A stretch of DNA of 64,000 nt from Butyrivibrio sp. MB2005 (GCF_000424285.1 NZ_AUJP01000012.1:62001-126000); one strand, 5' to 3'. Counted from the first letter of the stretch, positions 1 to 8,650 are shown. Translations and numbers: made by a program. Notes: generated by a model not told the origin, from the sequence alone.

Positions 1-81
1 CATGCTAGTACCGCCCGTACCGGAATAAAATACGAAAACGCAACCTATAGAACAATTCTTACCATCAGAAGATTTATATAA
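1..81 (+). CDS. 3' end of an unidentified gene (partial)
   Basis: An open frame enters from the left edge of the window and ends at the TAA at 79-81, leaving 26 visible residues ending in ...ILTIRRFI. It stops 12 bases before the dgt start, so it is probably co-transcribed with dgt. Too little is visible to name a family, and I do not recognise the tail. It could also be a chance open frame, but its frame is open to the edge and the spacing is that of an operon. Confidence 0.4.
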   Translation, partial: HASTARTGIKYENATYRTILTIRRFI

Positions 82-93
82 GAGGATAGAGAT

Positions 94-1605
94 TTGGAAT
101 GGAGTAAATTGCTTTGCGAGGACAGAGTAAGATCTATAAAAAAGAGAGAAGGCTCAAATGATCTACGCAGTGAGTTTGAAAAGGATTATCACAGAATAAT
201 CGGCAGTGCGTCTTTTAGACGCCTTCAGGATAAGACACAGGTCTTTCCGCTAGATCAGTCTGATTTTGTCAGAACCAGACTGACTCATTCTTTGGAGGTT
301 TCCTCCTTTTGTAAGTCACTTGGACAAAATATAGCCAGAAAGATTTTGGCAGAGATTAAGGATGAGAGTTTTCTGCCCTCATATCAGCAGGATATCTGCG
401 ATATTTTACAGTGCGCAGGACTCCTTCACGATATAGGTAATCCGCCCTTTGGACATTTTGGCGAAACTGTTATCAGAGAGTGGTTCAAGAACAAGCTTCC
501 TGATCAGGAGTTTTCAGGTAAGCCTATAACAGAGATTTTGAATCCTCAGATGCTGGGAGATTTTTATAACTTTGAAGGTAATACCCAGGCGCTTCGCGTG
601 GTATCAAAACTTCACTATCTTGTGGACGAGCATGGTATGAACCTGACAAAGGCTCTGCTTGCAACTATCATCAAGTACCCTGTATCATCCCTTGAGGTGG
701 ACAAGAAGAGTCCCGACATCTGCTGTCATAAGATGGGATATTATTATGCGGACAGAGAGCTTTTTAATGATATTCAGGAATCCTGCGGATTAAACGGAAG
801 AAGACATCCTCTTACATTTATTCTTGAAGCGGCAGATGATATTGCTTACAGAACTGCCGACATAGAGGATGCGTATAAGAAGGGACTCATTAGCTTTGAC
901 TTGCTGGTACGTGAGCTTGAGAGCAGATGCTTTGAGGATCAGTCCGATAAAATCTACAGACAGCTCCTTGATTCACTTAAATACAGATATGGAAAAGGTA
1001 TCGAGCTTGGCGTAAGTGATCCGGGTGAATATGCCGTTTCGAACTGGGTTGTTGCTGTTCAGGGTAAACTCATTTATCTTGCTACGGAGGGCTTTGCTGC
1101 AAACTACAAGAGTATTATGGATGGTTCCTTTGGAAGTGAACTTCTTGAAGGAAGCGGTAAAGTCTATGGAAGTAAGACGCAAGAAGAGGCTGGTAACAGC
1201 AATGACGGCGGAGATAATTCGGGAGATAGACCGGATAATAAAGAGCATGTTGCCGAAGGTAAGCATATCGTTGATGCTCTTGGAGAAATAGCAATTAAGT
1301 ATGCCTTCAATTCAGAACCAATTTTGAAGATAGAGGTAAGTGCAGATCAGATACTGACGTATCTTTTGGACAGACTGGTTCCTGCGGCAATTCATTTTGA
1401 CACAGATTCAAAGCTAAGGCCTATTGATTCCAGAATGATTTCTTTTATCTCTAACAACTATAAGAAGATTTATCAGATTTACTCTGAAGGAAAATCTGAG
1501 GAAGAAAAGCTTTATCTAAGGCTTCTTCTGGTTACGGATTATGTATGTGGTATGACAGACAGCTATGCTAAGAGACTTTATCAGGAGCTTAACGGACTGA
1601 TTTGA
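94..1605 (+). CDS. dgt: Deoxyguanosinetriphosphate triphosphohydrolase (dGTPase)
   Basis: This is an HD-superfamily dNTP triphosphohydrolase that cleaves dGTP to deoxyguanosine and tripolyphosphate, controlling dNTP pools. Visible signatures are the N-terminal FRRLQDKTQVFPL segment, the metal-binding THSLEVS and GLLHDIGNPPFGHFGE motifs (the HD pair), and AADDIAYRTADIEDA in the middle. The 503 residues fit the longer Dgt branch. The start is TTG at 94, with an AGAGGA-type ribosome-binding site 5 to 10 bases upstream; no better ATG exists before the conserved N-terminus. Residues of about 355 to 392 form an Asn/Gly/Asp-rich low-complexity insert that does not look like family core. Purine-related guaA follows after a 188-base gap. 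The family call is secure; physiological substrate preference is not visible. Confidence 0.9.
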   Translation: MEWSKLLCEDRVRSIKKREGSNDLRSEFEKDYHRIIGSASFRRLQDKTQVFPLDQSDFVRTRLTHSLEVSSFCKSLGQNIARKILAEIKDESFLPSYQQDICDILQCAGLLHDIGNPPFGHFGETVIREWFKNKLPDQEFSGKPITEILNPQMLGDFYNFEGNTQALRVVSKLHYLVDEHGMNLTKALLATIIKYPVSSLEVDKKSPDICCHKMGYYYADRELFNDIQESCGLNGRRHPLTFILEAADDIAYRTADIEDAYKKGLISFDLLVRELESRCFEDQSDKIYRQLLDSLKYRYGKGIELGVSDPGEYAVSNWVVAVQGKLIYLATEGFAANYKSIMDGSFGSELLEGSGKVYGSKTQEEAGNSNDGGDNSGDRPDNKEHVAEGKHIVDALGEIAIKYAFNSEPILKIEVSADQILTYLLDRLVPAAIHFDTDSKLRPIDSRMISFISNNYKKIYQIYSEGKSEEEKLYLRLLLVTDYVCGMTDSYAKRLYQELNGLI

Positions 1606-1793
1606 GTTGTTTTTTCTAATCTGTTAATTGATTACGGGTTAGTTAATGCATTTTTTATAATGGTTTTACTTGCAATTTTTAAGGTCAACATATATGTTAA
1701 TTTAGTGGTGTGATGAAAATATTGTGTGTGCGATGTAGGTTTTACTTAGCATGAACATGATTCATCAGAAAAAAGATCAGAAAGAGAGAAAAT

Positions 1794-3410
1794 ATGGCAA
1801 GAGAAATGGTTGTAGTTCTTGACTTTGGCGGACAGTATAAGCAGCTGATAGCCAGACGTGTTCGTGAGTGCAACGTTTACTGCGAGATTCATCCCTATAA
1901 CATCGGGCTTGATAAGCTTAAAGAGATGAATCCCAAGGGCATCATTTTAACAGGTGGCCCCAACAGTGTGTACGGCGATCAGGCAGTATTGTGTGAGAAG
2001 GAGCTTTATGAGCTGGGCATTCCGGTTCTTGGAATCTGCTACGGCGCACAGCTTACTGCATTTTTGAACGGAGGCGAAGTTAAGACAGCGCCTTTAAGTG
2101 AGTACGGTAAGACAGAGACTTATCTTGATCCTGCATCTGAATTGTTCGCAGGCCTTACGGAGAACGAGGACGGCGTTCCTGTAAGAGAGGATAGCGAAGG
2201 TCATAAAGTAGTTACAACCTGGATGAGCCATACAGACTATATAGCAAAGGCTCCCGAGAGCTTCAGGATTACAGCTCATACACCTAATTGTCCGGTAGCA
2301 GCTATGGAGAATGCTGACAGAAAGATTTATGCTGTTCAGTTCCATCCGGAAGTTATGCATACTGAGTGCGGAACTATTATGCTCAGGAATTTTGTAATGA
2401 ATGTATGTAAGTGTGCAGGCGACTGGAAGATGGCAGACTTCGTTGAGAGAAGTATCGCCGAGATCAGAGAGAAGGTTGGAAACGGCCGCGCTCTTTGCGC
2501 TCTTTCAGGCGGCGTTGATTCATCAGTTGCAGCCGTACTTATGAGTAAGGCTATCGGTAAGCAGCTTACCTGCGTATTTGTAGATCACGGTCTTCTTAGA
2601 AAGAATGAAGGCGACGAGGTTGAGGCAGTATTTGGACCAAACGGCGCATACGACCTTAACTTTATAAGAGTAAATGCTCAGGACAGATTCTATGAGGCAC
2701 TTAAGGGTGTTGAAGAGCCTGAGAAGAAGAGAAAGATCATCGGTGAGATGTTCATCCGTGTATTTGAGGAAGAGGCCAAGAAAATCGGAGCCGTTGATTT
2801 CCTTGTACAGGGTACTATCTACCCCGATGTTGTAGAGAGCGGAATCGGCGAAGGTGCAGTTATCAAGTCTCACCACAATGTAGGCGGTCTTCCGGATTAT
2901 GTTGATTTTAAAGAGATCATCGAGCCACTTCGCATGCTGTTTAAGGATGAGGTAAGAGCATCAGGACTTGAGCTTGGTATTCCTGAGCATCTCGTTTTCA
3001 GACAGCCATTCCCCGGACCGGGACTTGGAATCCGTATCATCGGTGAAGTTACAGCTGAGAAGGTTCGTATCGTACAGGATGCAGATGCCATCTACCGCGA
3101 GGAGATTGGCAAGGCAGCAGCTGCTTACAAGGAAGATAACGGCAAGAATCCCGAATGGCTTCCTGCTCAGTATTTCGCAGCACTGACAAATATGCGATCC
3201 GTTGGTGTTATGGGTGATTTCAGAACCTATGATTATGCAGTAGCGCTCCGCGCAGTAAATACATCTGACTTCATGACAGCAGATGCTACTAACGTTCCAT
3301 GGGAGATTCTGCAGACGGTAATGAACAGAATCATTAACGAGGTTAAGGGAGTCAACAGAGTAATGTACGATCTCACCTCCAAGCCTCCGGGAACAATAGA
3401 ACTGGAGTAA
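1794..3410 (+). CDS. guaA: GMP synthase (glutamine-hydrolysing)
   Basis: The enzyme converts XMP, glutamine and ATP to GMP, the last step of guanine nucleotide synthesis. The N-terminal class I glutamine amidotransferase domain (about residues 1 to 200) shows GGPNSVYG, the nucleophile motif GICYGAQ and the HPE triad segment in QFHPEVMH. The ATP-pyrophosphatase domain follows with the PP-loop ALSGGVDSS, and the C-terminal dimerisation domain ends in the typical KPPGTIELE. At 538 residues it is full length. The ATG follows an AGAAAGAGAG purine stretch. The 188-base upstream gap contains no recognisable purine riboswitch core. A strong intrinsic terminator follows, so the gene probably ends its transcript. 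Confidence 0.97.
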   Translation: MAREMVVVLDFGGQYKQLIARRVRECNVYCEIHPYNIGLDKLKEMNPKGIILTGGPNSVYGDQAVLCEKELYELGIPVLGICYGAQLTAFLNGGEVKTAPLSEYGKTETYLDPASELFAGLTENEDGVPVREDSEGHKVVTTWMSHTDYIAKAPESFRITAHTPNCPVAAMENADRKIYAVQFHPEVMHTECGTIMLRNFVMNVCKCAGDWKMADFVERSIAEIREKVGNGRALCALSGGVDSSVAAVLMSKAIGKQLTCVFVDHGLLRKNEGDEVEAVFGPNGAYDLNFIRVNAQDRFYEALKGVEEPEKKRKIIGEMFIRVFEEEAKKIGAVDFLVQGTIYPDVVESGIGEGAVIKSHHNVGGLPDYVDFKEIIEPLRMLFKDEVRASGLELGIPEHLVFRQPFPGPGLGIRIIGEVTAEKVRIVQDADAIYREEIGKAAAAYKEDNGKNPEWLPAQYFAALTNMRSVGVMGDFRTYDYAVALRAVNTSDFMTADATNVPWEILQTVMNRIINEVKGVNRVMYDLTSKPPGTIELE

Positions 3411-3419
3411 CGGATAATC

Positions 3420-3464
3420 GCCTGCAAGGCCTGTGTTTATCAGGTTTTGCAGGCTTTTTGTTTT
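3420..3464 (+). terminator. Intrinsic terminator of guaA
   Basis: A 14-bp stem (3420-3433 with 3441-3454, containing two G-U pairs) encloses a 7-base loop and is followed by TTTTTGTTTT. It starts 10 bases after the guaA stop codon. Confidence 0.9.
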
Positions 3465-3615
3465 GCCTTTGACGTCGTTTTGTCGTAGATTTGCTCTTTA
3501 CAATCTATTGATCATTTTGTATAGTAGTCGATGGATTTAGGAAAGTTTTCTTTTCAATAATTCTTTTGAATGGTTGCTTTAATCATAAAGTGGCTAAGAT
3601 ATTCCAAACATATGG

Positions 3616-3883
3616 ATTTATATACCTTTTTGTAAGCGGTGGGGTGAAGCTGGTATATAAGACAAAAATACTTATATGATTTATATACCTATTTGCAAGG
3701 TTGTGGAGTAGAGCTGGTATATAAGATAGAAATATACTGATTTCTTATATACTTTTTTCTGCGCTCAATGAATTATTTGAGGTAGGAAGTTAGGAAAAGC
3801 AGATAGAAAAGTATATAAGTTATATCTAATTATTTAATTTATATACCTGGCATCGAAGAGTTGTGAGAAATAGGTATATAAAT
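3616..3883. repeat. Array of four TATATACC-bounded inverted repeats
   Basis: The 566-base gap 3465-4030 has no gene and is dominated by this array. Each unit opens with a form of TTTATATACC and closes with GGTATATAA. Units 1 (3616-3660) and 2 (3679-3724) also share their interior, including AGCTGGTATATAAGA, and begin 63 bases apart. Unit 3 (3744-3819) is a variant with CTTATATACTTTT paired with AAAAGTATATAAG. Unit 4 (3837-3883) pairs ATTTATATACCT with AGGTATATAAAT. Each can fold as a long hairpin with AU-rich stem ends. The function is unknown. The array directly precedes the PD-(D/E)XK-like gene. Confidence 0.75.
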
Positions 3884-4030
3884 ATTGCTTAAGGAGTTCT
3901 CTTATATATGTTGTGTAAAAAGGATGAAACCGGCAAGTGGGCTTCTTGAAATTGGAATATAGATACCGTTTGTAATAAGGATTATTGTGAGGAATGAATT
4001 AGTATTAGAAATAGGAGATATCAAAACAAA

Positions 4031-4867
4031 ATGGAGGAAGTAAATAATAAAATAGAACAGAGAACTGGATATGACAGTGAATGGATAAGCAAAGTCAGTA
4101 GAAGGAAAGCAGTGCTGGAAAAGCTGATCATGGATAGAGAAGCATCAATAAATAGTTCACCGGAAGGCCATTTAAGAGTGCAGGATAGAAACAGCTATGC
4201 CTTGTATTATTGGATAAAAAAGACGGGGGATACAAACGGAGAGCTCATACCTAAGAAAAATAGAGATATTGCTAGGAAGCTGGCTCAAAAAGACTATGAT
4301 AAAAAGCTGGCTAGAGTGATAAAAAAAGAACTCAAGGAGATAACTAAGTATCTTGAGTGTATTAAGGAAAATGATATCAGTTCAATATATGAAGGTTTAA
4401 GTGATAAGAGAAAACTGCTTGTAAAGCCGCTTATAACATCGGATGAGGAATATATAAAACGATGGAAAGAAAAACCATATGACCCTATGGGATTTGATGA
4501 AGGTTCGGCAGAATACTATTCAGATAGCGGGATAAGAGTCAGATCAAAGTCAGAAATAATTATCGCAAATATGCTGGAGAAATATGGAGTGCCATATAAA
4601 TACGAATGTCCACTCAAATTAGGGAAAAGAGGTATAGTGAGCCCTGATTTCACATGCCTTAATATTAGGACACGAAAAGAGTATATCTGGGAACACTTTG
4701 GGATGATGGACGATGAGAATTATGCTAACAAGAATGTTGCTAAAATCAATTCTTATGAAGAAAGTGGTTATCAATTAGGAAAAAATATGATTATGACTTT
4801 TGAAGCTTCTCAACAGCCCATAAATTCTAATATAATAAAGAATATGATTACATCCTGGCTTTTATGA
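4031..4867 (+). CDS. Solo PD-(D/E)XK-like nuclease-fold protein, function unknown
   Basis: This is a 278-residue protein with no named family that I can assign. The N-terminal half is Lys/Glu rich and helical, with possible coiled coil at about residues 75 to 130. The C-terminal half has the order of a PD-(D/E)XK fold: RSKSEIIIANML, then a YKYE-type strand, SPDFTCL with a candidate catalytic Asp, and YIWEHFG. Such modules in other bacteria often lie beside helicases or mobile genes; here it stands alone. The start ATG at 4031 follows AGGAGATATC. The gene is A/T rich compared with its neighbours and lies just behind the TATATACC array, which suggests acquired DNA. The nuclease fold is inferred from motif order only. 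Confidence 0.6.
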   Translation: MEEVNNKIEQRTGYDSEWISKVSRRKAVLEKLIMDREASINSSPEGHLRVQDRNSYALYYWIKKTGDTNGELIPKKNRDIARKLAQKDYDKKLARVIKKELKEITKYLECIKENDISSIYEGLSDKRKLLVKPLITSDEEYIKRWKEKPYDPMGFDEGSAEYYSDSGIRVRSKSEIIIANMLEKYGVPYKYECPLKLGKRGIVSPDFTCLNIRTRKEYIWEHFGMMDDENYANKNVAKINSYEESGYQLGKNMIMTFEASQQPINSNIIKNMITSWLL

Positions 4868-4899
4868 GTAGGGCGGAATAAGGAGTTTGTTGGGTTACT

Positions 4900-5175
4900 A
4901 TGGGGAAAGTAATATTCTTAGATATTGATGGGGTTCTTAATTCCAATTTCTGGAATGCTGATCATCAAAGAGAAATAAGTGACGGAAAATACATAGATAC
5001 TGAAAAGGTTAGGCTGTTGTCGAAGCTTGTGAAAAAAGCTGAGGCAGAGATTATTCTGCATTCTGGATGGAGATTCTGGTTTGACACAGATTTAAAACCT
5101 CTTCGTTCAGAGGCAGGTTATCTTGCAGAGCTTTTGAAAAAGAGGGAATGCAATCTTTTGGACCGCAGAGGATGA
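4900..5175 (+). pseudogene. 3'-truncated HAD-superfamily phosphatase-like fragment
   Basis: The frame opens with MGKVIFLDIDGVLNSN, the DxDGV motif I of HAD hydrolases, of the kind seen in small proteins linked to RNA repair. Motif II-like ILHSGWR follows. The protein breaks off after 91 residues, before motifs III and IV, whereas relatives are usually about 150 residues or more. From about 5138 the DNA instead encodes, in another frame, the interior of an acetyltransferase (AIFWTAEDDGKLIGELY). The simplest reading is a deletion that joined the two genes and destroyed both ends. It is probably not functional. Confidence 0.6.
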
Positions 5176-5200
5176 TGGAAAGCTAATTGGTGAGCTGTAT

Positions 5201-6004
5201 GTGTTTCTGAATCTTGATGATAAGGACTTTGCAGATGGCACTAAAACAGCTTACTTATGTGCATTCCGTGTGCAGGAGAATTATCGCAGACAGGGCATAG
5301 GAACAGCACTGATCGAGAAGGCGGTAAAAGAGCTGGCAGATAGAGGCTTCACCGGAGTAACCATAGGCGTAGACGAAACAGAAGAACTTAATATAAAGCT
5401 TTATAGGCGTCTTGGCTTCAATACTAAGATTAAGGATTGCAATGTGGATCCCTGTGCAATGAACAAGGATATGGAACCTGATTCCTGCGACATATTTTGG
5501 CTATTGTATAAGGATATTTCAGGAGTAGAGAATTTGGATAAAGTAACCTTAAACATCATGACCAGAGAACTGTGTCATGAGCTATATAAAAACTGGGAAA
5601 ACGATGATTCCATATATATGGATATGTCGCTGTTTAAACCGTATAATTATAGGGAGGAAGCGGTTGACAGATACTATGATTCCAAACAGGAACCATCCCG
5701 CAGATTGTTTGCAGTAATGCTTGGAGACAGGCCTATAGGCGAGGTCCAGCTTAAGCAGATTGATCAGGACAAAAAAGAATGCACTCTTAGCATTCACATG
5801 CAAAATGATGCTGTTAAAGGAAAGGGATATGGGACGCAGGCCGAACGCCTGGCTATCCAGTATGCATTTGAAGAGCTTGGCATGATTGCTGTAAACGCAG
5901 ATACTGTTGTAAAGAATGTTAGAAGTCAGCATATACTTGATAAACTGGGATTTGAGTTTATCAAAGAGGAAGGCGATTTCAAATATTATAGATTGGAGAA
6001 ATGA
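5201..6004 (+). CDS. Tandem GNAT acetyltransferase, 5'-truncated
   Basis: Two GNAT domains lie in one frame. The first (residues 1 to about 105) has the acetyl-CoA loop VQENYRRQGIGTALI and NIKLYRRLGF. The second (about 115 to 267) has NDAVKGKGYGTQAERLAIQYAF and SQHILDKLGFEF, typical of RimJ/RimL-like enzymes. The GTG at 5201 is the first usable start, but the same frame is open back to 5138 and those codons still read as GNAT sequence. The native N-terminus of domain 1 has therefore been lost at the junction with the HAD fragment. The second domain looks intact. The fusion may be old or may be a by-product of the same decay. Substrates are unknown. Confidence 0.55.
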   Translation: MFLNLDDKDFADGTKTAYLCAFRVQENYRRQGIGTALIEKAVKELADRGFTGVTIGVDETEELNIKLYRRLGFNTKIKDCNVDPCAMNKDMEPDSCDIFWLLYKDISGVENLDKVTLNIMTRELCHELYKNWENDDSIYMDMSLFKPYNYREEAVDRYYDSKQEPSRRLFAVMLGDRPIGEVQLKQIDQDKKECTLSIHMQNDAVKGKGYGTQAERLAIQYAFEELGMIAVNADTVVKNVRSQHILDKLGFEFIKEEGDFKYYRLEK

Positions 6005-6032
6005 TTATGAGTACACACATTGAGCCATTTGA

Positions 6033-6251
6033 GGCAATGGATTCCAGGCCCTGGAAGATAGTGAATACCTGTACTTTTTTGATAATGAATGGGCGCCGGG
6101 AATGCCTGGAACCGCACTTTGCCCGTTAGCTCCTGAGCTTGGTATTAACTGGCCCATTGATATTGACACAAATGATTTAAATCAGATCTCGGAGAAGGAT
6201 TCAAAGGCTCCGACACTTACAGAACTTCGCAGTAAGCTTGGTATGGATTAG
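6033..6251 (+). pseudogene. C-terminal remnant of an RmlC-type sugar 3,5-epimerase
   Basis: The frame ending at TAG 6249-6251 reads GNGFQALEDSEYLYFF, then PELGINWPID and ISEKDSKAPTL. This is the pattern of the C-terminal part of dTDP-4-dehydrorhamnose 3,5-epimerases (GFQ-LED, I-WP, SEKD). An in-frame stop just upstream at 6030-6032 and the absence of the N-terminal cupin strands show that it is a fragment. A short unrelated start (ATG at 6007, MSTHIEPFE) precedes it in another frame, implying a second deletion junction near 6030. Confidence 0.55.
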
Positions 6252-6327
6252 ATTATTGCGAATACATAATTTTCTGGCGAATCTATGGAAATTATGTAGT
6301 TTACAGGTATGCTTTCAGAAAGAACAG

Positions 6328-6336
6328 TGCTATAAT
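6328..6336 (+). promoter_or_regulatory. Extended -10 promoter
   Basis: TGCTATAAT is a perfect extended -10 element. No good -35 is present, which extended -10 promoters tolerate. It would start a transcript at about 6343, covering the small leader frame and the hairpin before the P-loop kinase gene. Confidence 0.5.
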
Positions 6337-6384
6337 TGCAATGTTGCTGTCGATAATTAGTAAATTATTTTGGAGGATATCGAT

Positions 6385-6417
6385 ATGGTTATGTTTTTAA
6401 AGCTTCGAAATTTCTAA
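6385..6417 (+). CDS. Possible 10-residue leader peptide
   Basis: The short frame MVMFLKLRNF has a strong Shine-Dalgarno site (TGGAGGA, 6371-6377) at proper spacing. It lies between a promoter-like element and a hairpin at 6420-6450, about 80 bases ahead of a resistance-like P-loop kinase gene. Leader peptides of this size regulate some antibiotic-resistance and methyltransferase genes by ribosome stalling. That role is inference; the frame could be fortuitous. Confidence 0.35.
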   Translation: MVMFLKLRNF

Positions 6418-6419
6418 TA

Positions 6420-6450
6420 GGCATGAGACCTTAATAAATAGTTTCGTGCC
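6420..6450 (+). promoter_or_regulatory. Leader hairpin upstream of the P-loop kinase gene
   Basis: GGCATGAGAC (6420-6429) pairs with GTTTCGTGCC (6441-6450), using two G-U pairs and an 11-base loop. No U-tract follows, so it is not a classical terminator. It begins two bases after the leader-frame stop and may act in attenuation or mRNA stability. Confidence 0.4.
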
Positions 6451-6494
6451 TTGTAATCAGGAACAATAAACTATTTAATTTAAGGAGATTACAA

Positions 6495-7142
6495 ATGGAA
6501 TTTCAAGACAATATAATAAAAGAGTATTTACGAAATGTTTATTTTATTACAGGTACACCTTGCGGAGGAAAAACTACTGTTTCAAGAGCACTGGGAAAGA
6601 AATATGGCATAGCGGTGTATGACATCGATGAGCGTTTTCCGGGGCATCAGGCTATTTCAGATAAAGAGCATCAGCCCAACATGAACAAAGCTTTCAGAGA
6701 TGCAGATGAGTTCTTCGGAAGAAGTGTTGAGGAGTACAAAAAATGGCTTCTTGATAACACCAGAGAGCAGCTGGATTTTGTGATTTTGGATCTTATGAGA
6801 CTATCTCAAAATGGTCGTATCATCTGCGATTGTCATTTGACATTGGAGCAGGCGGAAAAATTGACTGATCCATCAAGGATTGTGTTTATGATTCGCGAAC
6901 CTGTCAATCTGATTGATGAGTATTGCAACAGGCCGGACCATCAGGATTTCAAGGAATTTATAGAAAGTGCTACAAATCCGGAAGCAGCCAAGGCTAACTG
7001 TAATGAGACTTTATGTAATCTTAACAGGAAGGTTTACGATTCCATTAAGAAGAGTGAATTCAATTGGATAGAGCGGGATAATAGCAGGTCTGTAGATGAT
7101 ACGGTAAAGCTTGTTGAAAACTGCTTTGGATGGAATTTGTAA
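6495..7142 (+). CDS. P-loop nucleotide kinase-like protein, function unknown
   Basis: This 215-residue protein carries a clear Walker A motif, GTPCGGKTT, at about residues 19 to 27, followed by YDIDERFPG. Its size and motif layout match small nucleoside or antibiotic kinases and adenylate-kinase-like ATPases. VILDLMRLS and IVFMIREP are hydrophobic strands expected of a P-loop fold. A ribosome-binding site AAGGAG lies seven bases before the ATG. It is monocistronic between the leader region and a terminator. The substrate cannot be told; annotation beyond AAA/P-loop kinase would be a guess. Confidence 0.7.
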   Translation: MEFQDNIIKEYLRNVYFITGTPCGGKTTVSRALGKKYGIAVYDIDERFPGHQAISDKEHQPNMNKAFRDADEFFGRSVEEYKKWLLDNTREQLDFVILDLMRLSQNGRIICDCHLTLEQAEKLTDPSRIVFMIREPVNLIDEYCNRPDHQDFKEFIESATNPEAAKANCNETLCNLNRKVYDSIKKSEFNWIERDNSRSVDDTVKLVENCFGWNL

Positions 7143-7164
7143 TAAGATTTTGTAATTAAGAGTG

Positions 7165-7200
7165 AAAGGAGTTATGCAGAAATACATGACTCCTTTTATT
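7165..7200 (+). terminator. Intrinsic terminator
   Basis: AAAGGAGT (7165-7172) pairs with ACTCCTTT (7189-7196) and is followed by a short TTATTT tract. It closes the P-loop kinase transcript. Confidence 0.6.
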
Positions 7201-7286
7201 TGACTAGTGAAGCCTATGAGGACGGGCCCGGCAGAACCGGTATGAAAATGTATATCTGAAATCATAAATAATAAAAAGGGGAAAAC

Positions 7287-8069
7287 ATGCAGGAAACAAC
7301 AGAGAAAGTACAAACGGACGATTACAGCGAGCAGCACAAAAAAGCATGGGAGTTTGATGCCTATAACTTCTGGGTTAGGACAGCGGGAACTCCTGCTGAG
7401 AGAGCAGCTAAGGATAAAGCGGATCCAAGAAAAATGCTAAAGCAGCATGCGGGTTATTTTGATTCTTTTGAGGGAGTAAAAGTAGCAAATATCTGCGGCT
7501 CCTGCGGAAAGAAGGCCATACCGCTGGCGCTTCTTGGATCCGAAGTTACCATATTCGATATTTCCGAGGATAACAAAAAATATGCCATGGAAACCGCAGA
7601 TGCGGCAGGAGTATCAATAAATTTTGAGGTGTGTGACATCCTTAAGATTGATATGGAAAAGTATGCAGGGTACTTCGATGTGGTATTTATGGAAGGCGGT
7701 ATTCTCCACTATTTTCATGACATTGGAGAATTCATGAACATCATGTATTGCCTTCTTAAGCCTTATGGAAAACTGATTTGCAGCGATTTTCATCCCTTCA
7801 CCAAGATAGCTGATATTTTGAAATTCGGTCAGCCCACTCCCGGGTATTTTTATTCGGAGGTATTTGAAGGCGAGATGGCCCATGCCAGGTTCTATGATGA
7901 GGAGATTCGCAGGCAGATTCCTAAATGTAAGTACAGGAAGTATACGATTAGCGAAATTATAAACGGCATCATTAGTACGGGATTTACACTGGAGCGTTTT
8001 GATGAGCATCCTGCATGGGAGGATGACAAGCTTCCCGGTGAGTTTACCGCTATCGCCAGAAAAGCATAA
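7287..8069 (+). CDS. Class I SAM-dependent methyltransferase
   Basis: A 260-residue Rossmann methyltransferase. The AdoMet-binding motif I is VANICGSCGKKAIPLALLG (about residues 68 to 86), followed by the acidic strand end VTIFDIS, then VCDILKID and the motif IV-like YFDVVFMEGGILHYFHD. A YGKLICSDFHPF strand ends the core. The pattern is that of small-molecule methyltransferases rather than RNA or DNA enzymes, but the substrate is unknown. AAAAAGGGGA precedes the ATG. It stands between two terminator-like or empty gaps and seems to be its own unit. Confidence 0.8.
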   Translation: MQETTEKVQTDDYSEQHKKAWEFDAYNFWVRTAGTPAERAAKDKADPRKMLKQHAGYFDSFEGVKVANICGSCGKKAIPLALLGSEVTIFDISEDNKKYAMETADAAGVSINFEVCDILKIDMEKYAGYFDVVFMEGGILHYFHDIGEFMNIMYCLLKPYGKLICSDFHPFTKIADILKFGQPTPGYFYSEVFEGEMAHARFYDEEIRRQIPKCKYRKYTISEIINGIISTGFTLERFDEHPAWEDDKLPGEFTAIARKA

Positions 8070-8156
8070 AGAATTGTAGAAAATTGCAGATTCAATTAAG
8101 GTGTTAGTGGTTACTGATTACCGGTAATAAATACGCAGATTGGGAGAAAAAACAGA

Positions 8157-8573
8157 ATGGATTATTGCAGAATTTCAAGCGACAAAATAAACGAACTATG
8201 GGAATTGCAGAAGGCCTACAAGAACGAAATAGGCGAGGATGCGCCTTCTGAGCAGGATATGAAGGCTTTGGGAAAAGCTATCGAAAGAGAAGTAATAGAA
8301 TTTTACGGAGCCTTCGATGGTGAAACTTTGGCCGGCTGCTGCTCTGTTACTAAGGGCTTTTCAACCTTTAACTATGCTGTCAGCGGCGTTTTTGAGGATT
8401 TTTACATTGCCCCGAAGTACAGGCACAGTGGGATTGCAAGAGAACTTGTCAGCTATGCCTATACTGAGAGCCAGGTTTGTTCGTTGACAGTTGGATGCGC
8501 AGATTGTGACGTAAAAATGTATGAGTCTCTAGGTTTCTCCATACCCCTCGGCAATATGCTTGCCTACGAATAA
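8157..8573 (+). CDS. GNAT family N-acetyltransferase
   Basis: A single GNAT domain of 138 residues. The acetyl-CoA pyrophosphate loop is APKYRHSGIARELVSYAY (about residues 85 to 102), and DVKMYESLGFSI is the usual C-terminal signature. GGGAGAAAAAACAG precedes the ATG at a slightly long spacing. The acceptor substrate is unknown. It follows the methyltransferase after 87 bases and may share its transcript. Confidence 0.8.
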   Translation: MDYCRISSDKINELWELQKAYKNEIGEDAPSEQDMKALGKAIEREVIEFYGAFDGETLAGCCSVTKGFSTFNYAVSGVFEDFYIAPKYRHSGIARELVSYAYTESQVCSLTVGCADCDVKMYESLGFSIPLGNMLAYE

Positions 8574-8581
8574 ATGAGGCG

Positions 8582-8650
8582 ATGCTTGCTAAGACAAATG
8601 GAATCTTGAAGCTCCCAAAGGACCCGGGGATGTTTGTTGCCTCAAAATAA
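8582..8650 (+). pseudogene. Possible C-terminal remnant of a lost gene
   Basis: A 22-residue frame ending in KLPKDPGMFVASK and a TAA lies between the acetyltransferase and the phosphoesterase. It has no ribosome-binding site, and the ending resembles the last strand of a methyltransferase-like enzyme. This is a weak call; it may be only a chance reading frame. Confidence 0.2.

Noticed and set aside
1606..1793. Purine riboswitch before guaA
   Set aside because: No pair of conserved loops or aptamer core can be found in this gap.
3616..3883. CRISPR array
   Set aside because: The repeats are palindromic with similar or related interiors, irregular unit lengths and no cas genes nearby.
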